NCBI GenBank assembly: GCA_018715425.1
Contig: DVLR01000187.1
Span: forward strand, 1-10,633
Source of the DNA: Candidatus Merdenecus merdavium
GTDB taxonomy: Bacteria; Bacillota; Clostridia; Lachnospirales; Lachnospiraceae
Direction of reading: 5' to 3'
DNA length: 10,633 nt
The position numbers and the translations under genes were made by a program. How positions within the stretch are numbered: position 1 is the first letter of the stretch; each line of letters begins with the position of its first letter. Below, in pieces: positions 1-6,075 of the stretch. The notes beneath the pieces are model-generated. The model worked only from the letters and a program-made list of their open reading frames with translations. It was not told where the DNA came from and did no database searches.

Positions 1-92
1 TCCATTCTAAGATTTGTCCTGGGTTGCCTGGAAAATATGCTCCAGAATCATCTGCGGAAGCTTTACTTTCTTGTATACTATCATTTTTTTAA
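1..92 (+). CDS. dpaA: Dipicolinate synthase subunit A, C-terminal end only (partial)
   Basis: Only the last 29 complete codons are present, in the frame whose codons begin at base 3; the stop TAA is at 90-92. The visible peptide contains PGLPGKYAPESSAEALL, which resembles the conserved tail of dipicolinate synthase subunit A (SpoVFA), where a LPGK-APxxAG-like stretch precedes the end. The next gene, 15 bases downstream, is the partner subunit dpaB, and this context is the main support. DpaA is the NAD(P)-dependent Rossmann-type subunit of the enzyme that makes dipicolinic acid from a lysine-pathway dihydrodipicolinate intermediate in the mother cell during sporulation. The start and any promoter lie outside the window. 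Confidence 0.8.
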   Translation, partial: HSKICPGLPGKYAPESSAEALLSCILSFF

Positions 93-107
93 AAGGAAGT
101 GTAGAAG

Positions 108-722
108 ATGTCTATTAAAAATAAAACCATTGGTTTTGCTTTAACAGGTTCCTTTTGTACCTTTGAGCAAACCTTTCCACAAATCGAGAAGCTTGTAGAA
201 GAAGGCGCTACAGTACAGACTATTTTTTCAAAATCAGCTCAAACCATGGATAGCAGGTTTGGCAAATCAAAAGATTTTATGGAAAAGGCAAAAGAAATCA
301 CAGGGCTTGAACCTATTTTAGATATTCCAGGGGCAGAGCCTATTGGCCCTAAAAGTTTATTGGATGTTATGGTAATATTACCTTGTACTGGGAATACTAT
401 AGCTAAATTGGCCAATGGAATTACAGATGGACCTGTTTTAATGGCTGCTAAAGCCCATTTAAGGAATAGTAAGCCATTAGTAGTATCCATATCAACAAAC
501 GATGCTTTAGGTATGAATATGAAAAATATAGGATTATTATTAAATAGTAAGTTTATTTACTTTGTACCCTTCGGTCAAGATAATGTGACTAGCAAACCAA
601 ATTCCTTAGTTGCTCATCCCCAATTGTTGTTGCCAACCATCGAAGCTGCTCTGAAAGGAAAGCAGTATCAGCCAGTCATTCAGGCTTATTTAGAAGGCAG
701 TGAGAAAGGGTTTATGATATAG
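108..722 (+). CDS. dpaB: Dipicolinate synthase subunit B (flavoprotein-like subunit)
   Basis: The 204-residue product matches dipicolinate synthase subunit B (SpoVFB/DpaB) in length (about 200) and character. It opens with IGFALTGSFCTFEQTFPQIE, the flavoprotein-like Rossmann start in which a GSFCTF loop follows the first strand. Further on are a PCTGNTIAKLANGITD segment near residues 92-107, typical of the FMN-binding decarboxylase-like fold, and VAHPQLLLPTIEAAL near the C-terminus. With DpaA it oxidises dihydrodipicolinate to dipicolinate, the calcium-chelated spore-core solute behind heat resistance. AAGGAAG at 93-99 lies 8 bases before the ATG. The gene follows the dpaA tail by 15 bases, so they are one operon. 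In Bacillus the pair is under mother-cell sporulation control; that is family knowledge, as the controlling promoter is not visible here. No damage is seen. Confidence 0.93.
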   Translation: MSIKNKTIGFALTGSFCTFEQTFPQIEKLVEEGATVQTIFSKSAQTMDSRFGKSKDFMEKAKEITGLEPILDIPGAEPIGPKSLLDVMVILPCTGNTIAKLANGITDGPVLMAAKAHLRNSKPLVVSISTNDALGMNMKNIGLLLNSKFIYFVPFGQDNVTSKPNSLVAHPQLLLPTIEAALKGKQYQPVIQAYLEGSEKGFMI

Positions 723-749
723 ACAAAGGATTGAAATTTATGATATAAT
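720..749 (+). promoter_or_regulatory. Predicted sigma-A promoter for lepA, overlapping the dpaB stop
   Basis: TAGACA (720-725, five of six matches to TTGACA) is followed after 18 bases by a perfect TATAAT (744-749). TG at 741-742 gives the extended -10 form TGnTATAAT. The -35 box begins in the stop codon of dpaB. The site would let lepA be transcribed in vegetative cells independently of the sporulation genes upstream. No clear terminator separates dpaB from lepA, so read-through in sporulating cells is also possible. Confidence 0.6.
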
Positions 750-798
750 ATGCACCAGTGAAAAGTGAAAGAAGAGATTTCACATAGGAGGAACGAAA

Positions 799-2613
799 GT
801 GAGTAAAATAGATCAAAATAAAATACGTAATTTTTGTATTATTGCACATATAGATCATGGTAAATCCACCTTGGCAGATCGTATCATCGAACAGACTGGG
901 CTTTTAACTAGCCGAGAGATGCAGTCTCAGATTTTAGATAATATGGATTTAGAAAGAGAACGTGGTATCACAATAAAAGCACAATGTGTTAGAACTGTAT
1001 ATAAAGCTCAAGATGGTGAAGAGTATATTTTTAACTTAATCGACACCCCTGGGCATGTGGACTTTAATTATGAAGTTTCCAGGAGTTTAGCTGCTTGTGA
1101 TGGAGCTATTTTAGTTGTAGATGCAGCACAAGGTATTGAAGCACAGACGTTAGCAAATGTGTATCTTGCTCTAGATCATGACTTAGATGTGGTGCCAGTG
1201 GTGAATAAAATAGATCTTCCAAGTGCTGACCCTGAGCGGGTAATTAATGAGATTGAAGATGTTATCGGCATTGAAGCACAAGATGCACCTAGAATTTCTG
1301 CAAAGACTGGTTTAAATATTGAACAGGTCTTAGAGCAGGTTGTTCATAAAATTCCTGCTCCAGTGGGAGATATACAGGCACCTCTGAAAGCATTGATTTT
1401 CGATTCTATTTACGATTCCTATAAAGGTGTGATTATCTTTTGTAGGATAAAAGAAGGTACAGTAAGAAAAGGCGATAAGATTTTAATGATGGCTACTGGA
1501 GCAAAAGCAGATATTGTAGAATTAGGTTATTTTGGAGCAGGACAGTATATTCCAAGCGATGAATTAAGTGCAGGTATGGTAGGTTATATTACTGCTAGCC
1601 TTAAAAACGTGAAAGAAACGACGGTAGGTGATACGGTGACAAATGCTGAGAACCCATGTGCAGAGCCATTGCCTGGTTATAAAAAGGTTAATCCAATGGT
1701 TTACTGCGGTTTATACCCAGCCGATGGAGCAAAGTATCCAGATCTACGAGATGCTCTAGAAAAACTACAGCTAAATGATGCTGCCTTACAGTATGAACCA
1801 GAAACATCAGCTGCTCTTGGTTTTGGATTTAGATGTGGATTTTTAGGATTGTTACATCTAGAAATCATCCAAGAGCGTTTAGAAAGGGAATACAATTTAG
1901 ATTTAGTTACAACGGCACCCAGTGTAATCTATCGTGTATATAAAAATAATGGTGAAATGATCGAATTAACAAATCCATCCAACCTACCAGATCCAGCAGA
2001 AATTGACTATATGGAAGAACCAATGGTTCGTGCTGAAATTATGGTGACAACAGAGTTTATTGGTTCTATTATGGAATTATGTCAAGAAAGACGGGGTGTT
2101 TATCTTGGGATGGAATATATGGAAGAAAAACGTGCATTATTAAAATATGATTTACCACTAAATGAAATCATCTATGATTTCTTTGATGCATTGAAATCTA
2201 GATCTAGAGGCTATGCATCTTTTGATTATGATATGAAGGGATATGAAACATCAAAACTTGTTAAACTTGATATTCTAATTAATAGAGAAGAAGTAGATGC
2301 TCTTTCTTTTATTGTTCATGCGGATACGGCGTATGAAAGAGGAAGAAAGATGTGTGAAAGACTAAAAGAAGAGATTCCAAGACATCTATTTGAAATACCA
2401 ATTCAGGCTGCCATAGGAAGTAAAGTTATTTCGCGAGAAACAGTCCGTGCTATGCGTAAAGATGTATTAGCGAAATGCTATGGTGGAGATATTTCTCGTA
2501 AACGTAAATTACTTGAAAAACAAAAAGAAGGGAAAAAGAGAATGCGTCAAATTGGAAATGTAGAGATTCCACAAAAAGCATTTATGAGTGTTCTGAAACT
2601 CGATGATAAATAA
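799..2613 (+). CDS. lepA: Elongation factor 4 (LepA), ribosome-associated translational GTPase
   Basis: The 604-residue protein is full length for LepA/EF4 (about 600). GTPase motifs are intact: G1 AHIDHGKST at residues 16-24, the RGITIK switch I stretch, DTPGH at 82-86 and NKID at 136-139, followed by SAKTG. The EF-G-like middle domains contain GFRCGFLGLLHLEI, and the LepA-specific C-terminal domain has the basic segment GGDISRKRKLLEKQKEGKKR. LepA acts on 70S ribosomes and affects initiation or elongation under ionic or temperature stress. The start is a GTG; AGGAGG at 786-791 sits 7 bases before it, and the protein begins where the family does. It follows dpaB by 76 bases with its own promoter candidate and precedes hemW, a common Firmicutes order. 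No missing residue or frame break is visible. Confidence 0.98.
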   Translation: MSKIDQNKIRNFCIIAHIDHGKSTLADRIIEQTGLLTSREMQSQILDNMDLERERGITIKAQCVRTVYKAQDGEEYIFNLIDTPGHVDFNYEVSRSLAACDGAILVVDAAQGIEAQTLANVYLALDHDLDVVPVVNKIDLPSADPERVINEIEDVIGIEAQDAPRISAKTGLNIEQVLEQVVHKIPAPVGDIQAPLKALIFDSIYDSYKGVIIFCRIKEGTVRKGDKILMMATGAKADIVELGYFGAGQYIPSDELSAGMVGYITASLKNVKETTVGDTVTNAENPCAEPLPGYKKVNPMVYCGLYPADGAKYPDLRDALEKLQLNDAALQYEPETSAALGFGFRCGFLGLLHLEIIQERLEREYNLDLVTTAPSVIYRVYKNNGEMIELTNPSNLPDPAEIDYMEEPMVRAEIMVTTEFIGSIMELCQERRGVYLGMEYMEEKRALLKYDLPLNEIIYDFFDALKSRSRGYASFDYDMKGYETSKLVKLDILINREEVDALSFIVHADTAYERGRKMCERLKEEIPRHLFEIPIQAAIGSKVISRETVRAMRKDVLAKCYGGDISRKRKLLEKQKEGKKRMRQIGNVEIPQKAFMSVLKLDDK

Positions 2614-2628
2614 ATTTAGCTTATCATC
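2602..2628 (+). other. Small inverted repeat spanning the lepA stop codon
   Basis: GATGATAA (2602-2609) and TTATCATC (2621-2628) are perfect complements with an 11-base loop that contains the lepA stop codon. The stem is only 8 bp, AT-rich and has no immediate T-run, so I do not call it a terminator. It is followed by a pyrimidine-rich stretch to about 2672 and could at most be a weak RNA structure between lepA and hemW. The rest of the 100-base gap holds nothing else I can support apart from the hemW ribosome site. Confidence 0.3.
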
Positions 2629-2713
2629 TACCCAGCTTGCTTTTGCTTCGTTATTTTTCTACCTTTCCTTTGACACCTGTATTTTATTTAAATAGAAAGA
2701 AGGGAAGCGAAAA

Positions 2714-3880
2714 ATGAATATCCATCGAGAGAATAGTTTAGGAATTTACATCCATATTCCTTTTTGCGAAAAAAAGTGTGAATACTGTGATTTTTTATCT
2801 TTTCCAAGCCAGAATAAGCTCATGGATCAATATATGGAAGCTTTAATAGATGAGATTGCAGAGCGTAAATATCATGTAAATCAACGGGTGGCCACTGTAT
2901 TTTTTGGTGGCGGTACCCCGTCCCTTATAGAAGGACAATGGATTGAGAAAGTCATGAAAGCTTTAAGAGAACGTTTTTACTTTTGGGAAGATGTAGAAAT
3001 TACCTTAGAGATAAACCCTGGTACTGTGACTTATGATAAGTTCATGTGCTATCAAAAGGCAGGTGTGAATCGCCTTAGCATTGGACTGCAGTCTACGATG
3101 AATGAAGAATTAAAGGTTCTTGGAAGGATTCATACTTATGAAAAATTTTTAGAAAGCTACCATCTTGCAAGAGATATGGGATTTACCAATATCAATATTG
3201 ACCTTATGGCTGCCTTACCAGGGCAAACCGTTGAGTCTTATAGGACAAGCTTGCAAAGAGTTGCGCAATTACACCCAGAACATATATCGGCCTATAGTTT
3301 AATCATTGAAGAAGGAACACCATTCTATGATTTTTATGGGAAGGATGCTATAAGAAGAGAAGAAGGGAAAGAAACTACATTATTGCCATCTGAAGAGGAA
3401 GAGAGAAGTATGTATTATGATACTAAAAGGATCCTTAAAGAATATGGCTATGAACGGTATGAGATTTCTAACTACTCTTTAAAGGGGAGAGAAAGCAAGC
3501 ACAATACTTGTAATTGGAGACGATGGAATTATATTGGATATGGCCTTGGTAGCTCGGGCTTATTAGATCATCAAAGATTAAAAAATACTGATGATATCAA
3601 CCAGTATATAAAAGGAAACTGGATAGGAGAAGTTTTAGATCTTTCTAAAAATGAAGAAATGGAAGAATTTATGTTTCTTGGTCTTCGTATGATAGAGGGA
3701 ATAAAAGAAGAAGAGTTTATCAAAGAATTTCAATGTACCATAGATCAAGTATTTGGAAAGAATCTGGAACGATTGATTGAAGAGGAATTGATCATCCGTA
3801 AGGATGGTTGTATCAGTCTTTCAGAAAAAGGAATTGATTTAAGTAATTATGTGTTATCAGAATTTTTAATCGATGAATAA
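2714..3880 (+). CDS. hemW: HemW, radical-SAM haem-binding protein (HemN-like, not a true coproporphyrinogen oxidase)
   Basis: The 388-residue product has the radical-SAM cluster motif C18-x3-C22-x2-C25 in HIPFCEKKCEYCDF, followed by FFGGGTPSL, the SAM-binding glycine motif. Residue 27 is Phe; true HemN has a fourth Cys there (CxxxCxxCxC). That difference places the protein in the HemW group, whose members bind haem and are implicated in haem delivery to respiratory enzymes. A conserved HNTCNW motif, then YIGYGLGSSG, and a HemN_C-type C-terminal domain beginning near EEFMFLGLRMIEG complete the family layout. Length is close to normal (about 375-390). AAGGGAAG at 2700-2707 precedes the ATG by 6 bases. 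It lies 100 bases after lepA and probably shares its transcript. Many databases label such proteins coproporphyrinogen III oxidase, which is likely wrong for this subgroup. Confidence 0.92.
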   Translation: MNIHRENSLGIYIHIPFCEKKCEYCDFLSFPSQNKLMDQYMEALIDEIAERKYHVNQRVATVFFGGGTPSLIEGQWIEKVMKALRERFYFWEDVEITLEINPGTVTYDKFMCYQKAGVNRLSIGLQSTMNEELKVLGRIHTYEKFLESYHLARDMGFTNINIDLMAALPGQTVESYRTSLQRVAQLHPEHISAYSLIIEEGTPFYDFYGKDAIRREEGKETTLLPSEEEERSMYYDTKRILKEYGYERYEISNYSLKGRESKHNTCNWRRWNYIGYGLGSSGLLDHQRLKNTDDINQYIKGNWIGEVLDLSKNEEMEEFMFLGLRMIEGIKEEEFIKEFQCTIDQVFGKNLERLIEEELIIRKDGCISLSEKGIDLSNYVLSEFLIDE

Positions 3881-3890
3881 TTTAAAAGTG

Positions 3891-3938
3891 AACCACAGAT
3901 AATGAATGTATCGTTTATTACCTTGTGGTTTTTCTTTT
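3891..3938 (+). terminator. Rho-independent terminator after hemW
   Basis: AACCACA (3891-3897) pairs with TGTGGTT (3924-3930). Inside, TAATGAA can pair with TTTATTA to lengthen the stem past a small internal bulge, leaving a 7-base loop. A T-rich tail, TTTTTCTTTT, runs from 3929 to 3938. It sits 10 bases after the hemW stop and closes the lepA-hemW unit. Confidence 0.8.
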
Positions 3939-3954
3939 GAACAATTTATATATT

Positions 3955-3977
3955 TTATACATCAAAGCCAACACAGT
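3955..3977 (+). repeat. Truncated copy of the dispersed repeat (23 bp)
   Basis: These 23 bases are identical to the head of the longer repeat copies at 3985-4007 and, except for the last base, at 4139-4161. The key core is ATCAAAGCCAACACAG. The copy breaks off and the next begins after 7 bases, giving a 30-base period between heads. It looks like the remnant of a partly deleted unit. Confidence 0.9.
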
Positions 3978-3983
3978 ATATAC

Positions 3984-4057
3984 CTTATACATCAAAGCCA
4001 ACACAGTCTTTAGCAAGTAAACTTGCACAGCCTGTCTTTGGCTTGATGTGCATGGCT
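3984..4057 (+). repeat. 74-bp direct repeat, copy 1 (internally palindromic)
   Basis: It matches 4138-4211 at 73 of 74 positions; the difference is T at 4007 against C at 4161. Inside, ACATCAAAGCCAACACAG (3989-4006) pairs imperfectly with CTGTCTTTGGCTTGATGT (4032-4049), with one bulged A and a small mismatch. GCAAG-TAAA-CTTGC (4013-4026) forms a perfect inner hairpin. The unit can therefore fold into one long stem-loop on either strand. It is followed by ATGGCTAAGTGATATG (4052-4067), a diverged version of the right end seen after copy 2. Confidence 0.93.
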
Positions 4058-4137
4058 AAGTGATATGGAAAGTGGGGGAATACTATTCAGCCATACAGCT
4101 CGAATCCGCTACGCTACTTCTCGCTTCGGCTAAGCGC
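4058..4137 (+). other. 80-bp spacer between repeat copies, more GC-rich than its surroundings
   Basis: This stretch holds AGTGGGGGA, the left arm of a 15-bp inverted repeat (4080-4094), and a segment with two CGCTAC tetramer-type runs (4107-4117) and a small perfect hairpin CGCTT-CGGCT-AAGCG near 4122-4136. I see no gene. With copy 1 it makes a 154-bp period (3984 to 4138). Base composition here differs from the AT-rich flanks, which supports an imported or mobile origin. Confidence 0.6.
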
Positions 4138-4220
4138 CTTATACATCAAAGCCAACACAGCCTTTAGCAAGTAAACTTGCACAGCCTGTCTTTGGCTTGA
4201 TGTGCATGGCTGAATAGTAT
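4080..4220. mobile_element. Possible miniature inverted-repeat element (141 bp) around repeat copy 2
   Basis: ATACTATTCAGCCAT (4080-4094) and ATGGCTGAATAGTAT (4206-4220) are perfect 15-bp reverse complements. They enclose 111 bases that include the second 74-bp repeat and the CGCTT/AAGCG hairpin. Size and terminal inverted repeats fit a MITE-like or REP/BIME-like palindromic element. I do not see a target-site duplication at the ends, and no transposase is present, so mobility is inference. The element ends about 28 bases before the hrcA -35 box. Confidence 0.5.
4138..4211 (+). repeat. 74-bp direct repeat, copy 2 (internally palindromic)
   Basis: It is a second copy of 3984-4057 with one substitution (C at 4161). 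The same nested structure is present: outer arms 4143-4160 and 4186-4203, and the inner GCAAG-TAAA-CTTGC hairpin at 4167-4180. The near-identity of the copies in non-coding DNA implies recent duplication, gene-conversion-like exchange, or strong constraint. Confidence 0.93.
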
Positions 4221-4248
4221 GAAAAATATAAAAAAAATATAAATTCCC

Positions 4249-4275
4249 TTGACAAAGTAAAAAAGGAGTGATAAT
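4249..4275 (+). promoter_or_regulatory. Predicted sigma-A promoter of the hrcA-grpE-dnaK-dnaJ operon
   Basis: A perfect TTGACA (4249-4254) is followed after 15 bases by GATAAT (4270-4275, five of six). The spacing is shorter than the usual 17. Upstream, 4221-4246 is an A-rich tract (GAAAAATATAAAAAAAATAT), which fits an UP element. Start of transcription would fall near 4282, just before the CIRCE operator. This is the arrangement expected for HrcA-controlled, sigma-A-driven heat-shock genes. Confidence 0.7.
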
Positions 4276-4291
4276 GTTATGTACATAGATA

Positions 4292-4318
4292 TTAGCACTC
4301 TATGGTGTTGAGTGCTAA
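4292..4318 (+). promoter_or_regulatory. CIRCE operator (HrcA binding site)
   Basis: TTAGCACTC (4292-4300), nine bases, GAGTGCTAA (4310-4318): an exact match to the CIRCE consensus TTAGCACTC-N9-GAGTGCTAA. HrcA dimers bind it and repress the operon; heat titrates GroE from HrcA and releases repression (family knowledge). It lies in the 5' leader, 19 bases before the hrcA start codon, so it also forms a hairpin in the mRNA next to the ribosome site. Confidence 0.98.
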
Positions 4319-4323
4319 CAAGG

Positions 4324-4330
4324 AAGGAGG
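4324..4330 (+). promoter_or_regulatory. Ribosome binding site that decides the TTG start of hrcA
   Basis: AAGGAGG stands 7 bases before TTG at 4338. An in-frame ATG exists at 4302, but it lies inside the CIRCE spacer and has no ribosome site, so the TTG is preferred. Confidence 0.88.
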
Positions 4331-4337
4331 TTTCAAA

Positions 4338-5381
4338 TTGGAGAATACATTAAGTGATAGAAAGAAAAGGATATTGAATGCTATCATTCGAACGTATTTG
4401 GATACGGGTGAGCCTGTTGGATCTAGAACTATTTCTAAGGACACTGATTTGAAACTGAGTTCTGCTACCATAAGAAATGAGATGGCTGATTTAGAAGAGC
4501 TAGGTTATATTGTACAGCCACATACATCTGCAGGAAGAATTCCTTCTGATAAAGGGTATCGGCTTTATGTTGATTCTCTTATGGAAGAGAAGGAACGAGA
4601 AGTCAGTCATATGCAGGAGTTAATGATTGAACGAGCAGATAGAATGGAATCAGTTTTAAAACAGGTAGTCCGAGTCTTAGCTAACAATACGAATTATGCT
4701 ACGATGATTACATCACCTCAGTTTAATAGAAACAAACTGAAATTTATTCAGCTTTCTGCCATCGATGAAAATCAGATCTTAGCGGTGGTGGTGGTAGAAG
4801 GAAATATTGTTAAGAATACGATGATAGAGGTGGACGAATCCATCGATCAAGAAACCATGTTAAAATTGAATATTTTACTCAATACCCATTTAACTGGATT
4901 GACCTTAGAAGAAATTAATTTAGGTATGATCAGTAAGTTAAAAGAACAGGCTGGTATTCATAGTGGATTAATTAGTAGAGTATTAGATGCAGTAGCAGAG
5001 GCTATACAGCTAGACGAAGATGATCTTGAGATATATACCAGTGGTGCTACCAATATTTTTAAGTATCCAGAGTTAAGCGATAATGAAAAGGCAAGGGAGT
5101 TAATCTCTACTTTGGAAGAAAAGCAACAACTAGTTAATTTAGTAAATGAAAAACTTTCTGATGAAAATAAAAATGGAATCCAGGTATACATTGGTAATGA
5201 AACTCCAATACAGACTATGAAAGATTGCAGTGTTGTCACTGCCACGTATGAGTTAGGAGAAGGAATGCAAGGTACCATAGGGATTATCGGACCAAAGCGG
5301 ATGGATTATGAAAATGTGGTTAATACATTAAAAACACTGATGGTTCAATTAGATGAAATATTTAAACCTAAAGATCCCTAG
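4338..5381 (+). CDS. hrcA: Heat-inducible transcription repressor HrcA
   Basis: From the TTG at 4338 the product is 347 residues, near the family norm of about 345. It begins ENTLSDRKKRILNAIIRTYL, the usual HrcA start. The N-terminal winged helix includes GEPVGSRTISK, SSATIRNEMADLEELGYI and the diagnostic HTSAGRIPSDKGYRLYVD (roughly residues 20-77). The rest is the GAF-like and dimerisation portion, ending with a GTIGIIGPKRMDYENVV signature near the C-terminus. HrcA is a cytoplasmic dimer that represses class I heat-shock operons at CIRCE, with GroEL as its activity sensor. The operator sits directly upstream, so the gene is autoregulated. A longer form from ATG 4302 would add twelve residues encoded by the operator and ribosome site, and I reject it. 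grpE follows after 32 bases. Confidence 0.97.
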   Translation: MENTLSDRKKRILNAIIRTYLDTGEPVGSRTISKDTDLKLSSATIRNEMADLEELGYIVQPHTSAGRIPSDKGYRLYVDSLMEEKEREVSHMQELMIERADRMESVLKQVVRVLANNTNYATMITSPQFNRNKLKFIQLSAIDENQILAVVVVEGNIVKNTMIEVDESIDQETMLKLNILLNTHLTGLTLEEINLGMISKLKEQAGIHSGLISRVLDAVAEAIQLDEDDLEIYTSGATNIFKYPELSDNEKARELISTLEEKQQLVNLVNEKLSDENKNGIQVYIGNETPIQTMKDCSVVTATYELGEGMQGTIGIIGPKRMDYENVVNTLKTLMVQLDEIFKPKDP

Positions 5382-5413
5382 GGGGAGAGATAAAATAGGA
5401 AGGCGGTAGGATA

Positions 5414-6031
5414 ATGGCGGAACATAAAGATTTAAAAGAAGAATTAAAAGACTTAGAAGAACAGACAGAATCCGTTGAGAGTGACAAAGAAGAAATCAAT
5501 GAAGTAGACGAAGTTGTAGATGAGGCTGATGAAGCAGAAAGCGCTACTCAAGAAACAAAAAAGGGTATCTTTGGAAAGAAAAAGGATAAAAAAGATCCAA
5601 AGGATCTTCAAATAGAAGACTTAACCGATCGTCTAAAACGACAAATGGCAGAATTTGATAACTATAGAAAACGTACAGATAAAGAGAAGTCAGCAATGTA
5701 CGAAATAGGAGCAAAAGACATCGTATCAAAAATACTCCCTATTGTAGATAACTTTGAAAGAGGTTTAGGTGGAGTAGAAGAAGAACAAAAATCAGATCCA
5801 TTTGTAGAAGGAATGGATATGATATATAGGCAATTACTATCTACATTAGAAGAGTTAGACGTAAAACCTATTGAGGCTGTAGGGCAACCATTTGACCCAA
5901 ATCTTCATAATGCAGTTATGCATGTAGAGGATGAAGAATTCGGAGAGAGTACAGTCGTTGAAGAATTTTTAAAAGGTTATACTTATCGCAGCAGTGTAGT
6001 AAGAAACAGTATGGTTAAAGTAGCTAATTAG
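5414..6031 (+). CDS. grpE: GrpE, nucleotide exchange factor of DnaK
   Basis: The 205-residue protein shows the GrpE plan. First comes a disordered, very acidic N-terminal region (about residues 1-48, rich in Glu and Asp), then a short lysine cluster (GIFGKKKDKKDPKD, about 51-64). A long helix follows that dimerises as a coiled coil and contains RQMAEFDNYRKRTDKEK, then the C-terminal beta domain that opens the DnaK nucleotide cleft: PFDPNLHNAVMHVEDEE and the ending GYTYRSSVVRNSMVKV. It speeds ADP release from DnaK and acts as a thermosensor in some bacteria. AGGAAGG (5397-5403) precedes the ATG by 10 bases, with a second GGTAGG closer in. It lies 32 bases after hrcA and 44 before dnaK, in the same operon. 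The charged N-terminus is a common variable feature, not a fusion. Confidence 0.97.
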   Translation: MAEHKDLKEELKDLEEQTESVESDKEEINEVDEVVDEADEAESATQETKKGIFGKKKDKKDPKDLQIEDLTDRLKRQMAEFDNYRKRTDKEKSAMYEIGAKDIVSKILPIVDNFERGLGGVEEEQKSDPFVEGMDMIYRQLLSTLEELDVKPIEAVGQPFDPNLHNAVMHVEDEEFGESTVVEEFLKGYTYRSSVVRNSMVKVAN

Positions 6032-6075
6032 ATAAACATTTGAATATAAATTAGAAAAATTAGGAGGTTCTCATT

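Noticed and set aside
239..490. 83-codon - strand open frame inside dpaB
   Set aside because: It is antisense to a conserved gene and has no ribosome site or recognisable family features.
731..749. TTGAAA followed by TATAAT before lepA
   Set aside because: Only 7 bases separate the two boxes. TAGACA at 720-725 with an 18-base spacer is the better -35.
2602..2672. Intrinsic terminator after lepA
   Set aside because: The 8-bp stem is AT-rich, its loop is long and no T-run follows directly, so lepA-hemW co-transcription remains likely.
2670..2698. Perfect TTGACA with a TAGAAA 17 bases later, upstream of hemW
   Set aside because: The implied start of transcription (about 2705) falls within the hemW ribosome site, which would leave an unusable leader; the -10 is also weak. 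Probably chance in AT-rich DNA.
3941..4062. Open + strand frame of about 40 codons through repeat copies 0 and 1 (repeating YTSKPTQ), ending at TGA 4060-4062
   Set aside because: No start codon until near its end, no ribosome site, and the peptide simply reflects the DNA repeat.
3955..4211. CRISPR array
   Set aside because: Only two full repeats, each 74 bp and internally palindromic, irregular 7- and 80-base intervals, and no cas genes nearby.
4302..4337. ATG start at 4302 for a 359-residue HrcA
   Set aside because: The start is inside the CIRCE spacer, has no ribosome site, and would translate the operator and the AAGGAGG; TTG at 4338 gives the conserved N-terminus.
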